DNA of 64,000 nucleotides, from positions 1,486,400 to 1,550,399 of the forward strand of contig JADCRB010000104.1 in NCBI GenBank assembly GCA_021464245.1, in the 5' to 3' direction. Both the position numbers and the translations under genes were made by a program. The notes under the pieces are model-generated. The model did no database searches. It had not been told where the DNA came from and worked only from the letters and a program-made list of their open reading frames with translations. Numbering within the stretch: the stretch's first letter is position 1; each line of letters starts with the position of its first letter. The DNA comes from Carallia brachiata. Its lineage: Eukaryota > Streptophyta > Magnoliopsida > Malpighiales > Rhizophoraceae. Positions 26,640-40,029 of the stretch are shown here, piece after piece.

Positions 26640-26800
26640 AATTTTATCTAAGGGTATTATAGGTAATTATATAATTTATAATATATAAATATATATAATT
26701 AATTTAATAATATTTTTAATTTTTTAATTTAATATATTTTTTATAATCTAATAATTTAAATTTATATATCATAAAATAATTACGTAATTTTTTTCCTTAC
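26640..26800. repeat. AT-rich MITE-like repeat, copy 2
   Basis: Shares ATATATAATTAATTTAATAA and TCTAATAATTTAAATTTATA with the copy at 20695-20835. The ends are TAATTATATAATTT and AAATAATTACGTAATT, roughly inverted. Non-coding. Confidence 0.45.
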
Positions 26801-29554
26801 TTCACCTGAAACTATTAGATGTGAGTATTTGGTGGGTGCAGCTTACATGGTCATTGGTGAAGATGACAGGTTTTTGCTGTTAAATGTACAACAATCTTGT
26901 GAGCCCCACAGGCCAGAAGGCCAGAAGTGACTGGACCAAAGCATAAGCAAACCCCTTTGCTGGATGGGATGGGTTATCTATTTCTTATTTTAATATTTTC
27001 CAATAACTAAAAAGCCCCTCCACTCATTGCCAGCCTCATCATAAACAAGCCCTTTTCTTTTTCTGGCTAAATCTCTTATGTATATATTCTCCCTACAAAA
27101 TCTTTGTTAGTGGGCCTTGTGCAAGTGGATTCGACTCTAAAGAGTTGTTAGACTTTGCCCCTCTGTTTTTTTATAAACTTTTTTTTTTTTCAAATTGTTG
27201 GAATTATTGGGGTTTTGTTGTGGGTACCAAATATGAGTATTTTTAAGTGTTAAAATTTTATTATTTTTATGACTTAAATTGATAGACTTGTAGGTTAAAT
27301 AAAATAATCTTACTATTAGACAGAAAATCTCATTTCATATTTGTTAAAAATGTTAGGATCGCTTGTCTTACACACATTTTACACCTACATATCCATACAC
27401 CAGTCATCTATTTGAGAGAAAACATATAATACAATTTTTAAGCAGAATATATGTTAAAAATAATGAAATATTCAATCGATATATGTGCAATTTATTTTGA
27501 AAATAAAGTAAAATTCAAGTGTGCATAAATTCCAAGTGTAGACGTACTCTTGTCCCAGTGGTTTGTTTGTATCTTTAGCTATTTAAATCAAGATTTTGGG
27601 GCATGCAGCTTATAAGAAAAAAAAAAAAAAAGAGTAATGCAACCCTATTTCTCTCTCTCTCTGTTTTTTTTTTTTAAAACGAAACAAAAAAAATGATACT
27701 TCATAATCTTATCAATAAAATTATTAAAACGAGAATTGTGTTGACCAAACTTATACGATTCTTTTTTTTCTAGTGCGCTCTGCTTTTAAAAATTCTTTTC
27801 CTGTGAAATTTTTTAAAAAGTGAGGAACACGAGCACCAACAGCGCGCGTGACTGAAAGGAGAGCTTGAACGACACGTTCGGAGTTTTTTGTCTTTTTTGG
27901 AGGAATAAAGACGTGGTTTGTTCAGGTAATCACGTGGACTTTTGTCCGTGGTCGGCGGGGATGTGCTTTACAACCCAGCATGGCCCAATTACATGACATG
28001 GGTTTGGGCCTATTCATAGCCTAAACACATATTAAATACGAATTTAAGTGAAATTTTCCTACTAAGCCCTGATTGGTTTAAATAATAAAAAATATAGTTT
28101 TTTTTTAAATAAGATATCGAGTTTGAGTTTCTTTTCAAAAAATAAGTATTGAGTTTGAGTCTTATATATAGAGAAAATAGGTGTTGGGAGAGTTTTACTT
28201 TCTTTAATAGATCCACTAAATTCGAATTGGATTAGTCAGAATCCGATAAATTTTTAGATACTGGAGTTCTAGACAAAAAAAATTCTTCAAAAAAAATTTT
28301 TTTTCTTCTTTTTTTTTTTTTTTTCGTTTCTTCGATCCCCTTTATGCAAAATAGAAAGTGGAAAATATTTTCGTTATTTGCATGGAAATATTTTTCTAAA
28401 ATACATATTTAAAATATCAGGCATTCATGAATCATACTACCAGCAAATAACTTTCAACTTATTTATCGTTAAATTAAATTATACTGTAATATTGAGTTTA
28501 GACACATGCAATTGTCAAATTTGAAAGGGCTAAAAATAAATACACGTGATATAGGTGAAGACCATGTAATTGTGAGACCATATAGTTGTATAATAATACC
28601 GATTTCGATCATTTAATACCTTTTTTGTTTGTTCAGTTAGATGCGACGAAATAATTAATTATAAATGAAAATTTGAGCCTAATATCTCTCAAGCTATCTT
28701 CATACTAGAAGTTTTTATGTCATACTTAACGGTTTTAACTAACTAGTTTTACTTTTATCTTGTATATACTTCTTTTTTTATTTTTTATTTTTTGTAATGT
28801 AGATTATTTTCCTTTCTATTTTTTATGGGATATTGAACCTTAAATTTATCTAGAATGTGGTTGGCATATATAATTAGACCAACATGGGCGCAATCATATG
28901 AGAACCAAATGTGCAAAACTTTATGGACTCACCTATTATATTGTTAGTTGGTATTTGTCAACTTAGCTGGGGTCCATCCACTGCATGCTTAGATTACAAG
29001 CAAACTTGATAATTGTCGTCATAAAACATCATCAAAGAATAAAGTAAAACAAAATTTTAAGCAAAAATTGGTTGTCACTTCAATTGAACCGGTGCAATTG
29101 CAAATTATGTTGCAAGCAATTCGAAAAGATAATCCACGTAGAGAAGAGCAACTAGAAAAACTCCACTATCTTGAGAACAATTTAATTTGTTTAATGAGTA
29201 TTACTGCATATGTACGCTTATATAATATCAAAATAATAATACAGTCTCATCTAATAATATTTAATAATTTATCTGTTTTTATCTTTTTTTTTTAAATTTA
29301 ATTATTCAATGTCTTATATCATTTTAAAATTTTTTGAATGCTTCGTGTGAAACTCATTTAGTTTTTAATTTGAATTTTACTTGTAATGAGGACGAAAAGC
29401 CAGGGAGAAGGGATACACTGAACCAAAACAAAAAAGGAACCAGCTTTATGAGCTATTTTGCCTGTGCTGTTATAGTGTCTATCATATCTTTTAGTCCTTT
29501 TTGTTCCCATTCTTACAGGAGACAACAATCATGTCTAGCTGCACATTTTTGGTT

Positions 29555-29589
29555 TTTTGGGGGTTTTGGGGGTTGGGGGGGGGGGGGGG
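29555..29589 (+). repeat. G-rich tract with a 15-G run (G-quadruplex candidate)
   Basis: Runs of 5 G, 5 G and 15 G are separated by short T spacers, preceded by a GGTTTTTTG stretch. It stands alone in AT-rich DNA. Confidence 0.8.
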
Positions 29590-31771
29590 TGGTGTTGAGT
29601 GATATTTGTAGCTTTTGACCTATAATATTTATTTGCTTTATACCGCACAATATGTCTTAAGCATGAAGAGATTGCAGGAAATTGAGAAGATTTAGGGGGT
29701 TGATTACCAAGATTTCATAATAAAGAAGCTTACAGTTTAGTCCCTTGCATGAATATGAATGAACTCACCACATGTGGAGTAATTTTGATTTTGTGAGTGT
29801 CGATGGACGCGCCCAAAAAGAGTATAAATATACATTCAACGATCATTATTATATAATATATAAACTTATATCTAAGATAATTTGAATTTATCATCATGGC
29901 ATAAGAGATAATAGAAATAATAGTATAGTGGTAATTTGATGAGTTTCTTTTAAGATTGACCCAAGTTCAAGTCTTCTCGTGCACTTCTTTTCAAATAAAA
30001 AGGAAATTAAATGTGAGTATAATAGTAGATTTTAAACTCGTTAATATCATAGTCGGATTTAGAAAAGACCAAGTGTTTTAGTAATGGGTCCTTTCTATAA
30101 AAAAATTTGAATGAAGATATTAATAGGTAACCTCATCCGATTTCAGCATATAAGTACGATGATCAATATAAGTGAGATGTTTTTTTTTTTTCTTAATAAA
30201 AAAAATTGATCGTCTTCGTGTAGTCATTACGTTTGCATTGGTCAATAATGTTTTGTGCATATTGTCTTTCGGCCTATGGCTATGGGCTCTTCTTGTGTTC
30301 ATCACTCCCTATTCGAAAGGTCATGCTCGTTGACTCGAGTAGATCCAAATGCTGTCCAATGGGCCAATACTCCAAATTTCGTCCATCACAGTAGGGTTCC
30401 CTGGGATTGTTAGCAGAGTTCCCCAGAAACCATACCAAATCACAAAAGGTCAGAGCTGCTTGTTGTTTCTCTACTCCCATTGAAGATTTGATTTTCCACT
30501 TCCGGCAGAGTTCTCCACTCCCATCACCAAAAAAAATTGAAGATTTGATTTTCTTCTCTTTTCCTTCTTTTCCTTTTCATAGTAAACGAATTTTGTTTAC
30601 TTTGGTTTCCATATCGTAGACTTTGCTTTTTTTTTTTTAATTTTTATCTTCATTTGGAGAATCATTGAACCACAAATTATATAATAAGATCCCTCCTATG
30701 AATCTCACAATCTCCATTCTCAAATTAAAACTCTAACCATTAAGTTGTCTCTTGAATGACTGGATTTTGGATCTTAAATAGTCATTACTCATTAGTTCGT
30801 CTCAGCAACGACAATATATATATATATATATATATTGGTTAAAAGCAAGACAATTCATCAATGAAAATAAAGATTCCTCGATACAACCACTTGGACAAGT
30901 CCAAGCCCAAGTGGCCAAGGTAGCTCAAAACTTCTCCAAAAGGGCCAATCCATGGCCTACACAGTGAATGTATCCTCCAACAGCGGTTCCTTGGCAATCG
31001 CAAAGAGCCCCTGAGCCCCTGCCACAGATCAATATTTATCAAGCTTGCATGAGAGTAACAAGCCCAAGAGTTGTTGTGGGCATCTTTGTACATTGTGCAT
31101 GCTGGCCTTATTTGTTTCGGCCGAGGTGGACTCCATCTAGAACTTGGCCGTATCTAAACCGGTTTAGGTCCCTTTCTTTGGTCTTACTACACCTTTGTGA
31201 TTATATGCGCACCAGGAATACTTTCACCTTATTAAACCAAAAAAAAATATTTCACCTTACTCTTTTTTTTTTCTTTTTTTTTGTCTTTAAATCAATATTG
31301 TATTACAAAATATATCAATCATCGCATTTGTAAACTGAAGTCAGACCATTCGCAGAATATTTTGATTTGAGACACTATTAGACCGAAATAAATTCCCTCG
31401 CGCCTACCCGTAGAATTAACTCAGGTGGTGGCGAACAATGCAGCTTGCATTGCGGGAGATACCTGCACCATGGAGCCGACCTGCTTCTTGCTCGAAAGAA
31501 CCGTTCACTAGCTAGCCGGACTAGCAGGGGGCTCTATTTGAAGAATATGGAAAACTATGCATGAGTCTGAACCTAACATCACATTTGCTAATGACAGTGA
31601 GAAAACTTGAACTTAGGTCAATGTTGAAGAAATATACGAAAATGCCACTAAACTATTAACTCCGGTGATATGTTTTCACCTTACTCATTGTTAGAATTTT
31701 GTTAGTTATGTACGACACAATTAGTTAGAATACTCTCTTGAGATCTCTTAATTAACCAGTTCGGGTTTATA

Positions 31772-31970
31772 GGTATGCAAAATTTGGCATATAATTTGTT
31801 CATATTTATACTAAGAATTTAATTCTAAATAATAATATTCATATTTTTTACAACAAAAAATGAAGTGATAAATTTTATTACAAAAAATATTAATGCTATT
31901 AATTAAAATTAAAAGTTTATTACAATATGTATAAATTGTATACTAAATTTTGTATATCCGCAAACCTTTT
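31772..31970. repeat. Hairpin (foldback) MITE-like element
   Basis: The left arm starting GTATGCAAAATTTGGCATAT pairs imperfectly with the complement of the right arm ending TAAATTTTGTATATCCGCAA. Inner parts (ATAATATTCATATTTTTTAC and matching ATTAATATTTTTTGTAA on the other strand) also pair. No coding capacity. Confidence 0.5.
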
Positions 31971-32365
31971 TCCTTAATTTTATATTGAGATACTTTGTTA
32001 ACATCCCTTAATGAGTTTAATTCTAATAACTCTATATAATTTTTTACTTGTGATCTCCTTTAAACAAATTTTAAAAAAAATAATTCTGTGTTAAACTAAT
32101 TTTCTGACTTTCCTTCTGCCTCACAGTAAGAAAAAAGAAAATTATCTTCATGCCTTTTTCCTTGGACGGTGACCCGAAGATAAAAGGAAGAGATAAGGCG
32201 GCCCTTGTTCCCGTTAAAAGTAAATAGAGAAAAAGTAAATAGAGGATCACGTAATTTAGTAAGTAATTGTTATTATACAATATATTAAATAAAATATATA
32301 ATAAATAATTTTTAATATATAATTTTTAATAATAATATACATTATTTAGATAAAATTATATGATG

Positions 32366-32399
<34 letters not shown>

Positions 32400-33064
32400 T
32401 AAATTTATTCATTAATTTAGAGCTGTCGAAAGCCATACAGTCAAAAAGTTTTCCCAATTAGGAAATCCAATTTTTGGGTAATTTGTAGTGGCCATGGAAG
32501 TGTCATCATTCATAAACATTAACTTTCCGTGGAGAATTGAACAAACAAAGTTTGTTTTTGTTTGGTCCAAAATTGTAGTAATCGTTGATAGTGGCCAAGC
32601 CACTCACCCATCATCCCTCCTCACTCACCACCGCCACCACCAACACCATTGCACCACCTAAAAAGTGGGCGCCCTCTTTCCTAACGCCAACCCCAAAATA
32701 CTGCATAAAACCTTCCAAACCCACCACTAAAAGAATCTTTAAACAGTACATTATCACCAAATTCTTGACACTTGTATGTACTAAGAGTCTGCCAAACCTC
32801 CCATACAAAGCATCTCGTTTCTTTTCATTCTGAAGATACCCAATTTTCTTTCTTTCTTTGTGGACCGTTCCGAAGCTTCTTCCAAATTTGGGTCATGTTG
32901 ACAATGACCCTTCATTAATATGGCTTAAAGGGGTCCACTTTCTTGGTTCCTACTATCAATTTATTGAAAATCTTTAAAGGGGTTTCTGTTCTTGGACTGA
33001 TATATCTGAATAAGAGGAGAGGGAGAAGGAAAGATTGGTTCTTGTTGAGTTTTAGTTGAAAAAG

Positions 33065-36000
33065 ATGGCTTCTTTGATTCTTTTTCCGGGGAGTTCTGTT
33101 GTTGGGACTAGTGGGAGGAGTAGCACGGAGTTCTTGCTCTCCGGTGGACGCCCCTCGGTGGCCCACCAGGGGGTGAGGAAGACTCAGAGGCTGTCTTGTG
33201 TCCGGTCGGCTTTGGACTCTTTGGAAACTAAAGTATCTGATATGAGTGTTAACGGTAATTCCACTAATCCTTTTTACTTTGTTCAATTTATTCATTTATT
33301 TGTTTTTGGATAGTGAACTGAAATATGATTCTTTGTTGGAATTCTTGATTGTTAGCGTAGGAATTGCGGAGAATATGTGAGGGTTTTGAATTCGTTTTTT
33401 GAGGGGATTTGGGGAGTGTCTCTGTGATGTCAGTGGAAATGGGTCTTTGGGATGTTGAGAAGTTTCAACTTTTGAGTGTAAATTTGTTCTGAAAGCTTGT
33501 TTTTGGTTTTGATTTTGGTTAGATAGCAAAAGAAATGGACTGACTAGGTGACAGACTCTGATTAGTATAGAATTGTTAGAAATCCTTTCTTGATCACAAT
33601 TAGAAGACACAAGACCCTTTTTGTCCCCGAAAATGAACCCCGATTGCCTTAAAAAAAGGACTCAGATTCTCCGCTTGGACTTTTTATGTGGAGTGTCAGC
33701 AGAAGTCAAATTTCCTGGGCAGCGGGTTTGTAACAAGTTTTATGAGGTGCAATGCATTGTTGTATGTGGCAAGAATGCTGCATTTTGTTTGCTTCTGTGA
33801 TGATTGTGCTTGAAGGTTGGCAGGACATTTTTTGTTAGCAAATTGCAGGTGTATAAGTTGTATTGTAGTCTTTGATACCTCACCATAAATGCATTTCAAT
33901 GCTTTTCAGCTCCAAAAGGGTTGTTTCCACCAGAGCCTGAGCATTACAGAGGGCCTAAGCTAAAAGTGGCCATTATTGGAGCTGGGCTTGCAGGCATGTC
34001 GACTGCAGTGGAGCTACTGGATCAAGGCCATGAGGTGTTTCTCATCTTACTCTTAGGGCCCCGTTATGCTCGTGTTGATCTCTTATATATTTATTTGCAC
34101 GCATTGTAACTTAAAAAGGGTGTCCTCAATGCACGACACCGCAACCCCAATTTATCGTGATTCATATTTTCTGTTTGTTAAAGAGCGAAAAGTAATTGTT
34201 CACTCCATGTGTTTATTTCATTAGAAGGTGCATGATTCAGTGATTTCCTAATTTAATTTAAAATTAAACGTGGTTGCTTTTGGTTGTTCAGGTGGATATA
34301 TATGAGTCAAGGTCTTTCATTGGTGGTAAAGTAGGTTCATTTGTTGATAAACGTGGAAACCACGTCGAAATGGGACTTCATGTTTTCTTTGGATGTTACA
34401 GTAACCTTTTTCGTTTGATGAAGAAGGTGAATAATTTTTTTTTTTTTAATCCATTGATGTCATACTGCTGAACTGATATTTTTTTAGTTATCAAATTGCA
34501 ATTATTTGTACAGTCTGATAGATTGTCCTGGATCTCTAACTAACGTAGGTTGGTGCGGATAAGAATCTGCTTGTGAAGGATCATACTCACACATTTGTAA
34601 ACAAAGGGGGTGAAATTGGTGGTATGATTTAATCCCTGTCTTCTGTGATCGGACCCTGTTACTGTAGCTTTATGTCTGATGTTGCCTTAATTCCTTTCAT
34701 ACTTGAATTTAATTGCAGAGCTTGATTTCCGGTTTCCAATTGGAGCTCCATTGCATGGTATTCGTGCATTTTTGTCTACAAATCAGCTTAAGGTAATATT
34801 ATATGTGCCATAGTGGAGTTTTATATATCTATATTCATGTTCATTGAGATCAAAGTAGTACTTAATGCATCGCAGCCACTGCAGGGCCCTTTACTTTGCA
34901 TGAGATATTACCAGATACTTGCTATATGTGTTAGATGTCTGCCAACAACACCTTCTCAAACAATGGCATCACAAGAAGTCTGCTATCCCTATTCTTTCTT
35001 CCTTTCTTCTTCATAACGTAGACTATCCTGTCCCACCCCTGAATATCTTTCTGCTTCTCATAAATGACCCTTCTTGGCAAACTACCACTATTATTTTCTT
35101 TCATTCAAGCACTTAGCAATGGTGGCCCTTATCACTGATGCGAGTGGACCTGTCATAAGTCAATACTCACCGGTGATGGTATTTATAGGCGTGCTTTCTG
35201 ATACTTGGTGACACACCTCCATTTTGTGCTGCAGAAGACATAAATGTAGTTATGGAATTCAATTTTCAGTTAGCATGGAAAGTGAAAAAGTATGGGGGTT
35301 GTTTTATAGTCCATATTCTTTTGGCAAGCTAATTTCTTTTATAGTGGGACTCCTTTTGATTCCTTTATCTATGTGGGCCTTCAAGAGCAGACTTATGATA
35401 AAGCAAGAAATGCGGTGGCTCTCGCCCTAAGCCCAGTAGTAAGGGCTCTCGTAGATCCAGATGGAGCAATGAGGGACATAAGGAACCTGGATGGTGTAAG
35501 TTTGATATCTCATCTCCTTGTTCTTTGGTGTTTGATTAGTTGCAAATAGTTTCACTCACCATTACAAGTTTCTTCTTATAGATAAGCTTCTCCGATTGGT
35601 TTTTGTCCAAAGGCGGCACACGAGCTAGTATCCAGAGAATGTGGGATCCTGTTGCTTATGCACTTGGGTTTATCGACTGTGATAACATTAGTGCACGCTG
35701 TATGCTCACAATATTCTCACTCTTTGCTACTAAGACAGAGGCTTCCTTACTTCGGATGCTCAAGGGCTCCCCTGATGTCTATTTGAGTGGTCCCATCAGA
35801 AAGTATATCATGGATAAAGGAGGCAGGTACGGCAAGACATAGGGTCTAACATTATTAATTGCCAGGTCTTTACTCATGGTTGTTGTTTTCACCCCTCTTA
35901 ATCTGCTGTAGCAGGTTTCATTTGAGGTGGGGATGCAGAAATATACTCTACGATAGGTCTGCTGATGGAGAAATTTACGTCACAGGTCTTGCAATGTCTA

Positions 36001-38788
36001 AAGTAAATGACTTCTTCTTGCTCCTTTTAGAGGCCAAATCCTCTGATGTAGATACAGAGTTAACATTATTTACTTACATTGCTTATTTAGAGTTGTTATA
36101 GTAAGCAAATCTGAATTGATCCTGTCTTAATGATTAAAGTGGAAAAATATTTTCTCCCAAGTTTGTAGCAAAATATAGCTTTATTTACTCGTTTCTGGTC
36201 AGAACGTATGATATAGGGATGTGTACTTTTATATGCTACAGTTTCTAAGTAGAAGTAGTTTGAGAAATGCTGTTAAGATGAGTTCATTAGCCTGCCCGTT
36301 AGCTTTTAGAGCAGCCACTTCATGCACATTTGAGTGGCATTCGTATAATATTTTCATGTAAATCATTGATAATTTGTTAATTTAATGTCAGATTTCCAAC
36401 TGCAATTATATCATCTTAAATTAGAAACAGCTGCTTCATGCGAAGTTGCTGAATATTAAAATTGAATTCAATCAAACCCTTGGCCAACTTTTCTGGTGGG
36501 ACCAACTTCAGTGTTGGCTCGGTGTATTTTGGACTATTTTCTTTGTTTTAGTTTCACGCTTTTTTCAAGAATGTTGATGTAGCTCTCTAACAATTAGTAA
36601 TTTTTTATGTTTGCAGTCTACCAATAAAAAAGTTGTCAAAGCTGATGCTTATGTTGCAGGTTTGGTGTTGGATATTTGATTTTCTTCCTGTGGTAATATC
36701 TTTTTTCTTCGTTTTAACTCATCGTGCTGTTCCGTTTGATGACAGCATGTGATGTCCCCGGAATTAAAAGATTACTGCCATCTGAATGGAGAGAATCAAA
36801 ATTTTTTGACAACATTTATGAGCTAGTTGGAGTTCCTGTTGTAACAGTGCAGCTTAGATACAATGGATGGGTCACAGAATTACAGAATCTAGAACGATCA
36901 AGGTGAGTGTTTCATCTGTTGTGTGGTTTCACCGCGTGAAAGTGGGATGCTTAATCAAGGACAGCATATCAGCTGTATTTTTCAAGGAATTTTGTACGTT
37001 TATTCATGCTCCCTGTTTCTTTTGACTGGTAGGCAATTGAGGCGTGCTGCGGGTTTGGATAACCTTCTGTATACTCCAGATGCAGATTTTTCTTGTTTTG
37101 CAGACCTAGCGCTGGCTTCTCCGGCTGATTACTACATCGAAGGGCAAGGCTCATTGCTCCAGTAAGGGGAGAAAAGTTATTCCTGTTGATTCTTACTGTT
37201 ATCTTCTGCTTTATTCTGAGGTGACAACAATGAACCTCTACTTGTCTACTGTGAACTCCATATGAGCCAAGCAGGTATCTGCAATGAAAATGAAGTGTTA
37301 AAAATTGTGCTCAGAGAAACTAAAAACATAAAGACAGGAAAGTGTAACTCTTCAAATCTTGTGCTTCCAGGCATTTGATTTTTGTTTTATTGGCCAGTCT
37401 CTTCATTGGTTTTGTGTGGCCAAATTAATGTTGCAACACCTTGTGTGCTTGTAACTTAAAACCGAGCATTTTCTCCTTTTCGTAGCTCGTTCTCTTTCTT
37501 TTTTTGTTCCCAGTTGGTGGCAGGGGAAGTTACTGGGGCTTGTAGTGCATGCTAAAATCATATTACAAAAAAAAAAGAAAAAAGAAAAAAAGATGTATTT
37601 AGCTAGAAGAATTACGTGTCATGCTGCATGTTCTAAACCATTCATGCTTCCTTTAATATTTTTGTTCCTCCTTTACAGTCTGACATATATTTTAAAATTT
37701 TTGTCTGTCAGATGTGTTCTGACACCAGGTGATCCTTACATGCCCTTGCCAAATGCTGAAATCATAAATAGGGTCTCAAAACAGGTTGGTTGATTCTAGA
37801 CCATCTATTCTTGCAAAAATGGTCAAAACAATTTGTCATTAGTTTTGGTTACTGTTGATAATCAGCTCATTCTCGTGTGCTTATTAAATTGTGTGGTATT
37901 TTGGGTGAGTGATAATTGTGAATTACTCTTATGATTGGTTTTCTTATATGCGAAAATTATCAGGTTTTGGCTTTATTTCCGTCCTCCCAAGGCTTAGAAG
38001 TTATCTGGTCCTCAGTCGTAAAAATTGGGCACTCGTTGTATCGTGAAGGACCTGGCAAAGATCCCTTCAGACCTGATCAAAAGACACCAGTGAAGAATTT
38101 TTTCCTGGCTGGTTCCTACACAAAACAGGTAACTTCACCTTTCCGAAGCCTTCTAACTTAAAAATTAACATCACTCCTTTCATTCCTGTTTTCACAATTG
38201 TCAAATTGACTCCGTCTCATCTACTCCAAGATGAAGAAATGAGACAAAAAGGAAAATTTACCAAGTGGCTAATTAATGTGTCTATGTAGTCATGTGAACA
38301 TGTAAATGAATATTTTCTGCAGTTATATTCGTATGCACCTCTCTGTCCTCATTCGAACAAAAGATTTCCTTTATTTTCTTTGGTTCCAAATTTAGAATCT
38401 TCGGTAACTATTTTCAATAAAAACAGACACTACTGTTTCTCTCTGATGTAACTGTTTGACGAGCAGCTCTGACCATCCTACTAATGTTAGCTCAAGCTAG
38501 CCAAACCTTGCAAATCTGCAAGAAATAAAAGTTTCCTTTTATTCTTAACTTCTCTAAATCTGTGAGAGTGAAAATGGCAGTGGTTACTATGAAAAATCTG
38601 GCATGGTACTGTGTTGACAGGATTACATTGATAGCATGGAAGGAGCAACATTGTCCGGCAGACAAGCTTCGGCATACATATGTGATGCTGGGGAAGAGCT
38701 AATCGCTTTGAGAAAGAAGCTTGCTGCCATTGAATCTCAAGAAAGTAACCAAACTGCTGCAATTACCGATGAGCTGAGCCTTGTATAA
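33065..38788 (+). CDS. ZDS: Zeta-carotene desaturase, chloroplast precursor, 14 exons
   Basis: Plastid FAD enzyme that desaturates zeta-carotene to lycopene via neurosporene in carotenoid synthesis. Exons: 33065-33254, 33910-34034, 34292-34426, 34549-34621, 34719-34792, 35391-35495, 35582-35826, 35915-36002, 36617-36659, 36746-36902, 37033-37161, 37712-37784, 37964-38128, 38621-38788. All phases agree and give 589 aa, close to the family length. The N-terminal ~55 residues are Ser/Arg-rich with few acids, as a transit peptide. The dinucleotide-binding motif [20 protein letters not shown] starts near residue 83. Other signatures: [24 protein letters not shown] [48 protein letters not shown], and [20 protein letters not shown] near the C terminus. 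It ends in DELSLV. Exon 8 could use an alternative acceptor at 35908-35910, but phase favours 35915. No lesion seen. Confidence 0.97.
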
Positions 38789-39609
38789 TGTATGGAAAGC
38801 CCCTCACATACTGACTAAATATGCTGGAGGAGGTGGTGGCTTTATGTTATCTTGCTTTCTTTTTCATATATATTCTTTGAATTCCAATGACAATTGCCAC
38901 CAATGTCATTAGAATGTGAAAACGTGGTCCAGAAGGATTACAGGCGGAAATTTAGCATCTCAATTCAGGGGTCCGGTAATTTTCTCCCCGAGTACAGCTT
39001 GGTTTGCATTATGATAAGATAATCTAGTTGTGTTAGAAATAAAATTTCAAGAATTAATGTCAACTAAATGACAGAATGTTCAAGGAAAAAGGGATAAATG
39101 CTCAATTGTATCATTCAACTTTCTAACGGGGAAATCTGCAACTGAAAGACTACATTGTTGTTTAAAGATCTTTATTACAATCCGATGCTCCCGCTAAGTA
39201 CATGCAAATACCAGATTATGTGTGAGCTAATTATGGAATTAGGGAAATATGCTCTAGACAAACAGATCCCCCACAACAATTTTATGCAGATTAAATTCAT
39301 CTAAGAATGTTTTGCTAAGTTGAAACATCCTCCATTGGACCAAAGCAAAGTTGGCAGAGTAAAATAAGGCAGAGATTATGAATCCAACAGGTTGAACAAG
39401 TCCAAGTCGATGAATTTTTAAGTCTATTAAAGTCATATGTCTCCAAACCATTATTGCTAAGTCCAGCACTTTTACGATCACAAATATGGAGATAGAAATC
39501 AGCATAACCTGCATAAAGATGAGTAAAGGAACTGGCACTTAAAAGCAGAAAATTACAATTTATTCATCAAAACAGTGGACGAGCAACACATACACACTGC
39601 ATTCGCTGG

Positions 39610-39641
<32 letters not shown>

Positions 39642-39645
39642 GCAG
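38789..39645. other. Convergent intergenic region between ZDS and DRT102
   Basis: Holds the ZDS 3' UTR (to about 39.0 kb), then a stretch with an exon-like minus-strand frame at 39315-39508, and an (AT)n microsatellite at 39611-39632. No recognised gene. Confidence 0.5.
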
Positions 39646-40029
39646 CCTCCATAGCAAAACATATCAAGTATACAATATAGTGCATCGCACCATTGCTAAG
39701 AAAGCACACACAAAGATACAATCCTTTTTACTTGAACCATTCAAACCCATCTTCTGCCTCCATAGCAACACATATCGAATATACAATATAGTGCATCGCA
39801 CCATTGTTCAGAAAGCACACACAAAGATGCAATCTTTTTACTTGAACCATTCAAACACATCTTCTGCTTCATATATATATATATACCAGAAATATTATTC
39901 ATCTGCACGGTAGCCTCCATAGCAAAACATATCAAACATACAATATAGTGCATCGCAACATTGCTCGAAAAGCACAGACAAAGATGCAATCTTTTTTACT
40001 TGAACCACTCAAACCCATCTTCTGCTTCC
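39646..40029 (-). repeat. Three direct copies of the DRT102 3' end
   Basis: Units at 39646-39756, 39757-39870 and 39914-40029, each about 111-116 bp. Each starts CCTCCATAGCAA on the plus strand and ends near CCCATCTTCTGC. All share ACAATATAGTGCATCGCA and CTTGAACCA. The third unit contains the genuine last codons and stop of DRT102. The other two lie downstream, probably in its 3' UTR. An (AT)n-bearing spacer separates units two and three. Confidence 0.9.

Larger units (their letters stand above)
25365..33064. other. Gene-free stretch between DUF868 and ZDS
   Basis: 25.4-26.1 kb is DUF868 5' UTR and promoter with CT/GA tracts. The rest is AT-rich intergenic DNA holding a MITE-like repeat (26640-26800), a G run (29555-29589), microsatellites at 30814-30835 (AT) and 32365-32395 (ATA), and a hairpin element (31772-31970). 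A GC-richer island at 31390-31540 is unidentified. The last ~250 bp is ZDS 5' UTR and promoter. No protein-coding gene is supported. Confidence 0.5.

Noticed and set aside
30839..31333. Open frames on both strands near 30.8-31.3 kb
   Set aside because: No domain, no consistent splice signals and ordinary composition; not called as a gene.
39646..40029. CRISPR-like repeat array
   Set aside because: The three units are long, adjacent direct duplications of a plant gene end, without regular spacers.
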